Positions 34,246-46,309 are shown, counted from the stretch's first letter. The stretch is 64,000 nt of DNA from Chrysoperla carnea (GCF_905475395.1 NC_058337.1:86732368-86796367), one strand, 5' to 3'. A program made the numbers and translations. The notes: generated by a model from the letters alone, not told the origin.

Positions 34246-36104
34246 TTTCGATAGCATATCTTAAAATTTGTGGTATAGTGGAAAGTGATTTTCGTGATGG
34301 ATCATTTAGTTGAAGGATTGTACTCTATTTTTATGTTTTTTTTATAATTAAATCACTCACATTTTTCGTGTACCATGGCTTAGACTAATATCATAGAAAT
34401 ACTTAATATTTTTTGTGAAATTTAAACTTTAAAGGGTTGCAACTTTTTGTATCCACATGTATCCAGCTAGATTTTTCTGTATATTATACTTCAAACATTT
34501 AAAAAAAGATTCATATATATTTTAAGGCCCGAAAACCCCCGCAAGGAAAAATATAGTCCTTTTTTCAGGGCGAGTCGTAACTATGTCGAAATCGGATTTT
34601 TTCGAAGAATGGCAAAAATATGACAAAAGTGAAAGAATTCATCGCATTTTTGATGTTTTATGTAATAAACATAGCCTGAATAAAATGTCTGAAGAATCTA
34701 CAAGAAAACTCAAGACGAAAATCTCAAGTTTTTCCGCGAAATTTAGTGAAAAGTGGGCATCATCAAAATGCAATAGGTAAATATTTTTAATGAAACATAA
34801 GAACTGGTTGGATGGGTGCGGGATGGAATTAACTGTATGTGTAAACCAGCCGTGCCCTTCAACATCTTCAACGACCTCAGGAGGTCAGAATATAGGCCGA
34901 CCAAAAAAGTCATTTGATGACTTATCAATGAAAACAAAGAGACCAAGAGTAGTAGACCTGTTGGAAACTCGATCTGCAAATGAACTAAGTTGCAGCTCAG
35001 TCGGAAGTTATCAGAAGTGTGCTGCCTCGTTCATCCTACATTTTGATAAGTGAATGGGGCTGTGATGGTAGTTCGGGGCACATTCTATATAAGCAGAGAT
35101 TCGAGAACAGCAACGCTACAGACGAAGTCTTATAGACAGTACAGAAGTCATTAATCTTGTCTTCTTCCAATTGGGCAGCTATCCAAGGAAGCTCAGGAAG
35201 TAAGAAATAAAGATTGCCGTAGATTCAGTGAGCAAAACACCAGAAAGAGGTCACGTGTTGCCTCCAATACAGATCTATTGAGAATGCTTCTGATTACTTC
35301 CGATCTTGTAATAAACGCATTTAGAGAGTTGCCACAGAAGAATTATACTTCTTTGCCAGCGGAGACTCTCCCGTTAATTGCCCCACCTTCAATTTCATCA
35401 AAATCCACGTCATTAGTACGCGAAATTAATGAGGAGGATTATTTGTTGTCAGACTCTACAGAATGGGATAGTAATGACGAAGAATCTTATGACGACTATT
35501 AACTTTACATTTTTTCTTGATTAACTTTTTTTAATATTTATTTTTTTTATTTTTAATGTAGTATTATGTATTTTTTTTAATATAGTATATGTTACTCGTT
35601 TTAAGATTTATATTTCTAGCAACTAACCTACATAGTTTTAAGTTTTTTTATATTTCTAAATAATTTCGTAGTACTTTAGCTTATTTATTTTATTTTTACC
35701 ATATTTTAGTTAATTTAATATATAAAAATTTGAAAAAATATTGAAACCGAATCAAATATAGTTTTTGACAATTCATATGTTTTCTTTTTTTTTTTTTAAT
35801 GTTAAAATCTACCTGAAGGAAGTATAAATGATAAATTCTACCCAAATTAGGTAGTAAGTAAGGTACGTATGTAGGTATATACCCCTAATTACAGCGTGTT
35901 TACCTACATTTCACCCCGGGAATGGTAATGACACGTGCGAAATTGTGATATCAATACCGATCTACGGTCTACATACATTAATGTGTACAAATTATGTTTT
36001 TTCTTTCTTAAAATAGCATAATATACCTAGAAAATACATAAACAATAAAAATAAGTCAAAAAATAATTTTGTCCCGCTAGCTTGCATTAGACGAAACACT
36101 GTGC
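34246..36104 (+). repeat. Right arm of the 1.86-kb inverted repeat
   Basis: Mirror of 32175-34033. It begins TTTCGATAGC directly after a CACTGTG end and finishes CGAAACACTGTG at 36103. Its own first ~212 bp lies inverted at 34034-34245, on the far side of the junction. Confidence 0.9.
34583..35502 (+). pseudogene. Broken Transib/RAG1-like transposase, right-arm copy
   Basis: Pieces in order: 34583-34780 (65 residues, MSKSDFFEEWQKYDK), one in-frame TAA at 34778, then the same frame through 34790-35053 (KHKNWLDG, GRPKKSFDDL). After a frameshift comes 35046-35132 with WGCDGSSGH (Asp codon 35064), and finally 35155-35502 with LPIGQLSKEAQEVRNKDCRR. The CDG-x-x-G motif matches the first catalytic Asp region of RAG1/Transib (RAG1 has CDGMGD). 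KEAQEVRNK aligns with RAG1 SEGNESGNK, which holds the last catalytic Glu, and is followed by the shared basic RRF segment. The roughly 300+ residues normally between, including the second catalytic Asp, are missing. RAG1 motifs are from established knowledge; the alignment is mine by eye. Confidence 0.75.
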
Positions 36105-36320
36105 GAAAGTGTGAAAAAAATTCAACCGATTTGCAAATGCTACACTACCTTTGTTATCACTGTACTTTGAACACAAACACCTACCTGGGTGGGATGTTTA
36201 GCCCAATGGTATCTTCGAATTTGGTACCTACAAAGGGTTGTTAACATAATGTTCTTATCATTTTTTTGAAATTGCGTTATGACTTTTGTCCCGCTAGCTC
36301 CATTTAAACGAAACACTGTG
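36104..36320. repeat. 217-bp element-end segment, second copy (outer right end)
   Basis: Direct repeat of 34029-34245. Its CACTGTG at 36314-36320 abuts the outer ATGTG duplication. CGAAA at 36104-36108 is also the nested target duplication. Confidence 0.85.
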
Positions 36321-36325
36321 ATGTG

Positions 36326-37340
36326 CTAAGCGATCCTATAGAAGATTTAGTAAACATTTTATGAAGTTTACTATGTTACTCCCTAACAATCCACAGATAA
36401 TTTTTACATCAATCCACAGAGTTTTTACCATCAGAACTTAATAAAATCGAAAATAAAAATCGTAAATATCTCTGTAAAAATTATACCTTCAAATCAAATG
36501 AAATGCATTGCAGTAAAATTTATGAAGAATACGTCAGTTGCCTGATGAATTTGCCATATTACTCATAAAAATGAAAAATAAAAATGCAATTCTCTAAAAA
36601 CTACTGAAATATTTTTATGCAAACAAATTAATGCTAAAATTTATTTAAATGATTCATACTATCTATGATCAAACTAGAATCGCCTTGTCAAATGAAATTC
36701 CAACAATTGGTGATTTTAATTAAAGGAAAATTAATTGAACATTTAACCATAAATAGTCTCCTATCTCAAATGCTTATGTCAGAAACTTGAAATAAAACAA
36801 TAGTGAATGTGAAGTACTGTCAGGATAAAATGCATAACATTTTAACTTTAGACTTAATTTCGTCTAGCAAATTCGTTAAATTACAAAACGTTTTTAATAA
36901 TAAAGCAATACACAAATAAAATTTAGTTTTTTAGTTTTAAATATTTTAAAATACCTTAATTCTACCGACCCCTAGCTAGACCATTTCGACTATCGTTTGT
37001 ACACTGTTTGTTAATTGCGGTTTTGTCAATTAACCCTAAATATATCTGCTGTGGGTGTTTAAAAATGTATTATTACGTTTTTAAAAATACACCCTTTTAT
37101 CAAATTAAGGCAGATATAACGTGAGCTAAAACTAAGGTCCATCACTAAAATTAAGATCCATCTAAAAATTATGTATATTATTTTCAGAATTGGTCCTTGA
37201 CAATCGGTTGTAGTTAAACATTATTCTTTAACAATATTACATAAGCAAACCGGTAGATAAATGAATTATTCTGTTTTTTTCCACCAATTCACTCGAGCTT
37301 GTGTATAAAAATATTATTATACCAGGTGATTTTTTTCATA
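36326..37340. other. AT-rich non-coding; nothing firm
   Basis: A weak imperfect hairpin (GGGTGTTTAAAAA versus TTTTTAAAAATACACCC) lies near 37056-37100, bounded by ATATCTGC / GCAGATAT. No gene seen. Confidence 0.3.
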
Positions 37341-38240
37341 TTGATACATCGAAATGTTTCAAAACATACACAACTTATGAAAGAGACACCCATTCGAAAT
37401 ATAGGCTAAAATCTCACTACAGTGTGTATTAAGCGGGAGTGAGAACCATTAACGAGATATATGAACAGTTTACCGCTACAACACTATTCTCACAAACATC
37501 CAAGTGGCGATAAAATCTCTTACCTCTGTTTATCATCCTTACAGGTAGCACAGGGCTGTCGATTTTCTCTAAATGAGTTGTAGACAAATGCCATCGTAAG
37601 CCAGATATGAGTATCAGACCGTTAGGGCTCTTCAGAGAATTGTGTTAACAGACAAGTGACAAGTACAAAACATTTAGGAATACTTTTTGCGAACTGCAAT
37701 CTGCTTTTAAAGGAAATTATTAAAATAATCATTAAACGGAAGTAGGAAAGTACTTGTGGTACTGCAGCCTGATATATGTCGGGATATAATCGGAGTTGTT
37801 TTGAAGATATTTTCTCCAAAAAGCCTCCATAAGCAGTATCGTTTCACCGATTACGGAAAACTGACTGGTAAGAAAGCACATTGAACGTTTAGGCCTTCCA
37901 GTGCTGCACGAATTTTATAGAAGCTACAAGATGCAGAAGAAGACCAGACGATAATTTGCCACTAACTTAGACCAGTCATTTTTGACGACTATGCGAGTTT
38001 AAAGCCCGTCGACATCAAAACCTCTTTTTTGCTATTCCTAACGAACCTTATGGTTTGTGTGTGTTTCACCCTGGAGCAGCCACTCATATGGAACCAAATC
38101 TCGGTTGAGCCGAATATCTTTAAAAAAAATTTGTGAAAAAATTTGTTGAAAACCTGAAATATATTTTTGTGGATGCGCATGTGCGTTATATGATTATAGA
38201 GATTGTGTGGCGCTCATATCAGATTTTGTCGAATAATTAA
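37341..38240 (-). pseudogene. Possible decayed IS630/mariner-like transposase remnant
   Basis: On the minus strand the 37989-38180 frame includes STEIWFHMSGCSRVKHTQTI, which recalls the DE-x-WFHLSGYV-x-x-QN block of one group of insect IS630/mariner-like transposases. Further on (37620-37950) the frame is broken by many stops and the usual downstream motifs are not readable. A CCAGGTGATTTTTTTCATAT stretch after a TA near 37320 could be one terminus. This is a single-motif resemblance only. Confidence 0.3.
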
Positions 38241-39009
38241 AGAAAAATTTTTTTAGTTTATTGCAAATTTTGTGTATATACTTCGACGACTCAAGATAAA
38301 AAACACATGGTATAAATTCTGATCATTAATTAATATTCTAAAATAATCATATAAAAAATATGATAATAATGCGATTTAATAAATTTTATGCGCACTAATG
38401 AGTTGTAACAAATGAAAATAATAAAAATGAAAAAAAAGTATATATTTTATTTATATTTATTGAATAAATATAAAATTTACACGAACTTTTCTCCATAATT
38501 TTTATCATTCAGATTTCTATTGATTATTATCAATCAAGGTAACTGTAGTATGACGCTGATCGTGACTAATTTCATTATGATAAACAAGTCTTGACAGTAG
38601 TTACACTTTGATACGTATTTTGAATGCATAAGAGGTATTATTTGGTGCAATTCTTTGTTTATTTAAAACTAGCGACCCAATTAAGATTTACTATACATAT
38701 ACACATTCTGGAAAAATGATTATCTGCAGGATGGTGAAAAACCGTTTCAAAATCCGTTAAGCCAAATATAAAGCAGGAAATCCTTGTAGCTATAATTTTA
38801 AATTTTAATTTATAAAGTCGGTAAAAATTACAAAAAAATTATTTTCAATATAAAAAGGAGGTGGACGTAATTGGCGACCTCAATAGGCACTTCTCAGGTA
38901 CTATCTGAACTTATATACAAATTATCAACACTCTAACCAAATTTGTAGAGGCTGTATGGAAGAGCAATACACTTAAATCGTTGAAAAATGCGGATTTTCG
39001 CTAGGTGTC

Positions 39010-39160
39010 TCCCAAAACTGAACAGATTTTCTTGAAACATATTACTAAGAACACTCTCGATCAAGTAACCTTTAAGAAAAACTAAATAAAAATCGGTTTA
39101 TCCGCAACCACGTCTCAGGCATAAACACAGTTTCATCCCTCTTTTTATTGTGTGGGGTAT
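39010..39160 (-). repeat. Dispersed repeat family C, reversed diverged copy
   Basis: CTTGAAACATATTACTAAG, AACACTCTCGATCAAGTAAC and AATAAAAATCGGTT are the reverse complement of the family C order at 12060 (CCGATTTTGAT, GAGAGTGTTCTTAG, TATGTTTCAAG). Confidence 0.4.
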
Positions 39161-40719
39161 TAAAAAATTAGTTGCAAATAATTATCTTATTCACAAATTT
39201 GTATCTACATCGGAGTTATGATTCATGTAGAAAGTCTGTCCCAAAAAACTGATAGGCGTATGGTGGAAGAAATTTTTTTCTTTTTGAATTCTACGTGTTT
39301 TGAAACGCATAGTTTGAAATTATGATGGAAGGTCAGATTCATATTTTCCCAAAACAAATAACTCTTAATTGTTAGTAACTCTTTTTCATAATCTTAATAG
39401 TTTGTTTACAATACGGATTATCTAAATAGTTAACTATGTCAGTTGTTATATCTAATATTTTATTAATAATTAATATTATTGAATGAAGAAATACATGAGT
39501 ACTCTGCTAGTGCAATGTGTAATATCACTAACTTATAATCACTTTTTTATGATGTGAAGTGCGTATTTTGATAAGAGTATATAAAGTTTTCAACATCAAA
39601 GATAGACGTTATTTTTGGTTTTCTTTTATCTTTTGGTTTATTATTTTATTTTATTTGTTTGCAAAAATAATATAATGAATTATTATAATCGAGTCACAAA
39701 TCCAGGAAACTTGGTTCAGTTGAAATTCGATAAGAGTTATGGAGATAATATTATGGATAAGAAGTATGGAGATAATATTATTGCTCTTGATAATAATTTC
39801 TATTCAGAAAATCATTTAACATGCTACAAAACAATTGTAATTTACAACAATACTGTTATAATTTCTAATCAAAAATAGCCTAATCTTTTAAACGGTCTAG
39901 TCATTTCATTTTAAGATTTAAGCCTGCTTATGACTGCCATATTGACAGCTCAGAAGAGTTTCACAATTCGACGTGTTTTTTTTATATGTTTGTTACTTCA
40001 TTTTCCCGCCAATTATGGACAAAAAAATTTTTTGAAACTGTAAGGTGGTCCCATAATTGTTTTATCAAAATAGATTCAGGAGTTTTTAAGAAAACTCCTG
40101 AAAATATTATTTAATATATAGATGTTTTCTACATGGTACTTTGACTTCGTAGTAATTGTTATATACTAAATTATAGAATGTTATTTTAATTTGCCAGACA
40201 GAAATTAGGTTTGATTTACAAATGCTCACTCCACATTAGTTAACGCTGGAAAAAACAGGGTAGAGATATTATTTATAAAATTATTATAATAGTAAATTTT
40301 TGTGGAATGTTTTGCAATGTTTTTTATTACTGTTATTCTTTCCGGTTTTGGACAGTTCATTTGTCTTTTTTATCAATATGAGTGAGTAATTTCCATCAAC
40401 ATTCTCAGTATGATTATTATTATTATTAGTTTAATTTGACTGGTGAACCAATAGACACAAGGAGGATGAATGAATGCGGTAGCGCTCGTTATTTAGAGTG
40501 GAAGAGAAAAAAATCATAAAGTAAAAATATTAAAAATTTATAGAAATTTCCGATATAAAATCAAGTATAATTGATTCGTTTGTGGTATTATAGCTCCTAA
40601 ACGGATGAAGCGATTTCACTTTTGGTTATGTTTGAAATGTAATTTTTTCGAGAGTTTCCTTAAATATCATAAAAATTGAATTGAATATCATCACTTCTTT
40701 TCTAGTTGTAATCGACTAC

Positions 40720-40860
40720 GGAACCCTAAATTCGCACTTGAAACATATCAAAAACACTGTCGATTAAATTAGTTTTCAAACAAAAAACAAAAATATTAAA
40801 ATTGGTTCAATCGTTTCGGAGCTAGGATTCCACAGACAGACACACACACTTTTTAAACTG
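40720..40860 (-). repeat. Dispersed repeat family C, reversed copy
   Basis: CGGAACCCTAAATTCGCACT, TTGAAACATATCAAAAACAC, TGTCGATTAAATTAGTTTTC and AAAATTGGTTCAATCG follow the family order in reverse. It ends in a CACAGACAGACACACACAC run. Confidence 0.5.
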
Positions 40861-41188
40861 GGGTTAAATGCGGTTATTTTGAAAAAAAATATTATTACCC
40901 CTTTAATTTAAATTTCAACTGAAAACACTTTTATCAAAAGCATATTTGCAGGATGCTTTAAGGAATTTCTCTATTATTTCATAGAAAATAATTAATTTAT
41001 ATAGAGGTTGAATTGATAATGAAATACTTGGAAAACAGAACAATTTTACCTCATGGTTAAAATAATTCCTCCTTTGACTAATTTCAAAGAACATAGTTAA
41101 TTTGTGGTTAGTTTCTTAGTAATAAATGAATACCATAGAGTATTTGAACACAATTGTTTTAAAAAAATTTCTTTGAAACAATTTACAA

Positions 41189-42710
41189 TAGTCCATTGAA
41201 ATGTTACAATTTTAGGGCCGAACTGAACATTTTTGGGGAGGACGCGATTTTATTTGTGGGGCATGTAGGGGAGGTCAATACAACCTTAACCCCAAGTTTG
41301 TGGGGTTGGCGCCCTTGTCCCCCGCCCGCCATCTTGAAAAAAGGGGTGGAAACATATTTTGCTGTATCTCGTAAAATATTGATTTCTCAAAAAATTTGCT
41401 AAGACATAATTTGTAGCAAATTGTCGTGGCTACAATTTTGTCTATGTGACTTTTTGCGATAAACTTAAAATTCAAAAAGTTATGAGCAAAAAAGTAACAA
41501 AATTAAAAATTTCTTTTTTTGCTTAATAACTTTTTTTCTTGTCATTTTATCATAAATTTAGGTGAGAGCAATATTATAGAGAATACGTTTATGAACATTT
41601 TTCCGCAAATTTTATTAATTTTTGTTAATTTTTAACGTAGTTACAGCGCTCCAATATCTCCGACTTAATCATATTATCAATCAGTAATTAAAATAGAATA
41701 GCTAGCTATCACATTCTACTCTTCTTCGATGGTCCAGGTTGTCGTTCAGATTCTCCAAGTTGTGGCTTAGATTCTCCAGGCTGTGGCTCAGATTGTAATT
41801 CAACATCGAATGTGAATGTTTGAGGAATGACAGGAGTTAAAGTTGGAGTCATCGTTGGTAATTCTTCTTCAAATTCATTTTCTTCCATTAATTTTGTTAC
41901 TTCCATAATGTTGGTACAGGTTTCTCCAGAGCAATAGAGGCACTGTGGAGCACTTCAAACTTTGGATTGGCATCCAAATGTTTCCATGCTTTTTCCAGCC
42001 CCGATATTCAGGATTATTGTATTTTCCAAGCCATGAAAGGACCCTACATCCTGTGTTGGCGGAAGCGATGATAAACTGAATGAAATTTTTGTTACTGTTT
42101 TGGAGAATCGTTTGTATCACAACTATATGTAGCCCAACTAAAAGAATAGCATGAGGAAGAAGAAGCAGCTTATTAAATATGTTATTAAAAAACGAGAGTA
42201 AGGTAAACATGTTGTTTTGGCCGAGTTATCATGCGCATTGATAAACTCGGTCAACTTTGGAGCGCTGTAACTACGGTAAAAATTAACAAAAATTAATAAA
42301 ATTTGCAGAAAAATGTTCATAAACGTATTCTCTATAATATTGCTCTCACCTAAATTTATGATAAAATGACAAGAAAAAAAGTTATTAAGCAAAAAAGAAA
42401 TTTTTAATTTTGTTACTTTTTTGCTCATAACTTTTTAAATTTTAAGTTTATCGCAAAAAGTCACATAAACACAATTGTAGCCACGACAATTTGCTACAAA
42501 TTATGCCTTTACAAATTTTTTGAGAAATCAATATTTTACGAGATACAGCAAAATATGTTTCCACCCCTTTTTTCAAGATGGCGGGCGGGGGACAAGGGCG
42601 CCAACCCCACAAACTTGGGGTTAAGGTTGTATTGACCTCCCCTACATGTCCCAAAAATAAAATCGCGTCCTCCCAAAAATGTTCAGTTAATGTAACATTT
42701 CAATGGACTA
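41189..42710. mobile_element. TIR element with ~460-bp G/C-rich-ended inverted repeats, superfamily unknown
   Basis: The left arm 41189-41654 and right arm 42257-42710 are reverse complements with few differences; the left has an extra ~11 bp near 41207 (ATTTTAGGGCC). The ends read TAGTCCATTGAAATG / CATTTCAATGGACTA. Subterminal blocks are unusually G/C-rich for this window (CCCCCGCCCGCCATCTTG; GGGGTTGGCGCC). Flanks CAA and CAA, or a shared TA, are possible short duplications. The 602-bp centre has two overlapping minus-strand open frames: 41709-41906 (acidic, with repeated QPGES-type units) and 41875-42210. Neither is a transposase I recognise; they may be the ends of a deleted gene. Confidence 0.75.
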
Positions 42711-42843
42711 CAAAAGATCCATGTATCTAAGATGACAGAGGAAGTTTGTATAATATAGCACGTAAAATTGAATTCAATAAAAGCGATTCAAATTTTATTA
42801 CGAGGATTATTTAATTTCCACGTCAATTATCAATTTTTCCAGT

Positions 42844-42911
42844 TTTTACATTCCATAGCACACTAGTTTAAAATTAAAAAATAAATTTCTAGTGTGCTAT
42901 GGAATGTAAAA
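42844..42911. other. Perfect 23-bp stem hairpin with 22-base loop
   Basis: TTTTACATTCCATAGCACAC plus TAG (42844-42866) pairs perfectly with CTAGTGTGCTATGGAATGTA plus AAA (42889-42911). The loop is AT-rich. Size and perfect pairing could suit a tiny MITE or a small-RNA hairpin; the sequence alone does not decide. Confidence 0.6.
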
Positions 42912-45090
42912 CCTGAACAAATTAATAATTTAATAGTGCAATGTATTCATCAAATATTTCAATAAATTTATTGCTGTCGATTTTATTATTATTTCTAGCC
43001 ACGAGTACCGCACTGCGGAATTCAGCTCGGGTCGAGCTAATTAAAACATATTGCGAAAAATATAATTATTTAATTAATTATTTAGATGATTATTAATATG
43101 TCTATACATTTCAATTTATAATTTCACACCCATAAATTTAAATATGCTAGTAAATACGAATGTCTAAAATTTTCTATTTCTGATCAGTTCTCAATATTTC
43201 ATTAACTTATCTCCAAGAGATATTACCAGACAATGTTAGTCTGGTACAAAACTTGATGCGTGCTGATGTTTTCAAAATAAGAACTGCCTGTTTTAGCAAT
43301 TACATTATATAAAATTATTTCAACCAACTTCCATAAACCAAGAGATACAGACAATGATAACCGGGTACAGAAAGAACCCTATGCGTGTAGTATGTATCAG
43401 ACATATCAGACCATGTGTTTCGTTTTTGAATGCAAGATATATTGTAAAAAGAATGGATGGCGTCTAAATTTGTGTGTCCACCACGTACGTGTAGACATAT
43501 ACTCATATAAAGGTTATACCTTATATTTATTATGTAATTTAAAACATGCAAACATTCGTTGTTAAGATAGAATAAAGTCTATTAAGCTTACTAAGGATAA
43601 GTTCATCTAGTTCCAGTAATTGATTAATTTTTATACATAGTTCTAGTTCTGTTGAACGATCCGCAGTGGAGTATTTATAACAAATAGGACAAAAGTCAGA
43701 AAACCCAACCTTTTTTGTTTTGCATTGAAAGTTGTTTTTTTGGTGCAGTTAGATAGCCACTCCATCACAAACAGGTCAATTGAGTTACCTCAACCTCGCC
43801 TCCCGCTTGTTTTGAAAGCCACAATCTACCTGCTCTTACGGATGCATGTTTTTATTGTTGTCGATCTCGATTTACCGTGTAATTCAATTTACGTTTACTG
43901 TGTTATTGTGCAATTAAGTAAGGATTTAAATCCCATAATATTCATAACTTACATAAAAGTGTGTGTTGTAGTCAATGTTCAACGATGTTTAGAGATAAAG
44001 AAAAACTTAATATATAAAGTTAATCTTTATAAAAACAATTTTTGTTGAAAATTTTGTTACTGACTAAAATATGTAGTAATCGAATGCAAAAACGAGTACA
44101 GATACCTTTTTGTAGTCGATTGCTGCCATAACTTCCAACAAAATGATATTTGTTGTTTAGTAAAGAAGAACTTTCTTAGTTGAAATTTTCCTTTGACAGA
44201 TGAATTGTTTTTTAAACAACCTTGCAAGTTTAGGACAAGTAAATGGCTTCTGTGAGATGCCCCCTTTCGAGTAGAACAATTTTTAATTGGATCTTTTTTC
44301 CAGAAAAATTAAAGAATCTCTGCTGATTTCTATAAAATGGTACACCTGGTTTATTCGTACTATCCTTGCTATGTTTTGAGATAAACCGCTTTGTAGTTTT
44401 TGCGTTATACAATTTTCTAGCCTGTTGAAGATGTAAGCAAGCAACCGATTTAAAAACTGGTGTATTAAAATTCGAATATCTACATCCATATTTTGCAGAA
44501 GGGAGTAAAAAATTATGTGATAAAATTGCTTAGTTAACCTCATAGACTTGGTACAGAACTTACTAATGTGTTATTTCACATGAATCATCAGCACGGTTTA
44601 TTGTCTAAATAAAATTAAATATATGATATTATATACATATTATACATATATACCATACCATATTATACATATATACCATACCATATTATTTTATGAATCA
44701 TATATAATTCAATAAAAACAATATTATTTTAATTCAATTTTCATTAATCGTAAATTTATAAATACATATTAATAAAATAGTCTTCAAAATTTATCATAGC
44801 TTGTTATTTGTTCAGCATATATTTATATGGTGAAATTATAAAGAAAGTTAAGGATATTTGGTATGACCTTTATGACGTTTATTTAAATCACCTTAAAATG
44901 CATAAAAAAGCATTTAATATTTAATAAAAGTACATTTGTCTCTATAATTCACGTCATTGTATCATAAAAAACATCAATTATAATCGAAAGACTTTGATGT
45001 TTAAAATTTTGTATACAAAGTATAATTAACAAATATAAATAATAAATAAATTAGTTAATGTTGACAAGCTAAGTTAAATATATATTTAAA
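42912..45090. other. No supported gene
   Basis: The longest open stretch, 43725-44048 (+, 107 residues), has hydrophobic runs but no recognised motif, no clear splice context and AT-driven composition; I do not call it. A 27-bp ATACATATATACCATACC-type duplication sits at 44636-44690. Confidence 0.35.
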
Positions 45091-45385
45091 AAAATTCGTT
45101 TAGTTGAAAACATCACGAATGGTTCACTTGGCATGGATACAAGAGACCTGGATTCGAATCCTGATATATGTGTATTGTTTTCAATTCTCTTCAATTAAGA
45201 TTGAACATTAATTTGAAAGGTGATTACCAAAATATATATACAAAAATTCGTTGATTTGAAAACAGCACGTATGGTCCAGTTAATTAAGGAGTTTGGCATG
45301 GATCCACGAGACCCGGATGCGAATACTATGTGTATTTTTTTCAATTCTCTTTAATTAAGATTGCAAATTAATTTGAAAGGTACTT
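45091..45385 (+). repeat. Tandem pair of ~150-bp units with a tRNA-like B box (possible SINE)
   Basis: Units start AAAATTCGTT at 45091 and AAAATTCGTTGATTTG at 45243. Both contain a TTGGCATGGAT block, GAGACC and GGATTCGAATCC (first) or GGATGCGAATAC (second), then TCAATTCTCTTCAATTAAGA. GGATTCGAATCC resembles the tRNA B-box GGTTCGAATCC. An A box is not clear, so tRNA derivation is tentative. Confidence 0.5.
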
Positions 45386-46309
45386 ACATCCTGTACCTCA
45401 CTAAAGATCTTGTTAAATGGAATTTTACATGATTATCAATCTTTGAGGCCGCAAACATAGTACTTTGATTATTTGATTATTGTTCAAATACAATAATTTC
45501 CTAAATTAGAAATTTATTGATTTAGTTAGTTCTCTTGAAATGCCATTGGCAGGTAACATAGTACGTGGAATGGTTTTATTCAATTTTCAATGTAATCCAT
45601 ATATACAAACCATAAACTTATAAGTCCATCCATACAATTATATTAATAAAGTATAGTTTATAGTTACCGTGGAAACAGTCTGAAATAAAACTCATGGACG
45701 GTGCCAATACAGTCATTTTAACTGTGTTATTATTGTATCCGTGATACTTGAATATTTTATTTTATCACATGTAAAAGAAACAAAATTTTTATGATGTCTA
45801 AACCAGACAATAATTTTCACATAAATGAATTTTCATTGTTCAAAAGTAACAACACACAATTAATTTGTCTGGCATGTATTTTGTTACTTAATTTTACAAG
45901 ACCAACACTAGCAGTATATAAAATTGATTAAATGTGTAACCATTGTAAAAAATTTGTCTGTAATTTAATATTCTTTAAAATTAATTAATTAAAATTTTCT
46001 AACGTGGGTATAATGTTGAAGGTTGACGATTTCGTGTCTATTCTTATCCATCTTTTCGATTAAAATAAAAGCAAGCATTAACTTTCTTCCGTCCGTGTTT
46101 ACGTCATTTATTGATTTTTAACTGTAAGTCCGAATTATTTTAGTTTTTGGTAAACTTTTTGTTCTTAATGGAAGATAAGCCTAAAATGTTCAACAGTTAC
46201 AGTAAAAGAAAACTAATGCTTGAATACTTGGACTTAATTGTACGGCCACTTATGTGACTAATATCATGATTCATGAATCAATATTTTATAATATTTTCAA
46301 GTTTATTAT

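Larger units (their letters stand above)
32171..36325. mobile_element. Composite of two nested Transib-type (RAG1-like) elements with 5-bp target duplications
   Basis: The outer ends are CACAGTG at 32176 and CACTGTG ending 36320, flanked by ATGTG at 32171-32175 and 36321-36325. From each end the heptamer is followed by 24 bp and then ACAAAA, the 23-RSS-like layout reported for Transib ends. Inside, near-perfect arms 32175-34033 and 34246-36104 are inverted copies, and a 217-bp end fragment occurs twice in direct orientation (34029-34245 and 36104-36320). CACTGTG also ends at 34245 and at 36103. The nested copy is bordered by CGAAA at 36104 and its inverse TTTCG at 34246, a second 5-bp duplication. 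The best reading is one 2.07-kb element inserted in inverse orientation into another, then flipping of the spacer by recombination between the arms. Confidence 0.85.

Noticed and set aside
37056..37119. Weak hairpin near ATATCTGC / GCAGATAT
   Set aside because: Pairing is imperfect and AT-dominated; expected by chance in this composition.
43725..44048. 107-residue + strand frame with hydrophobic runs
   Set aside because: No family motif, no splice context and AT-driven composition; judged chance.
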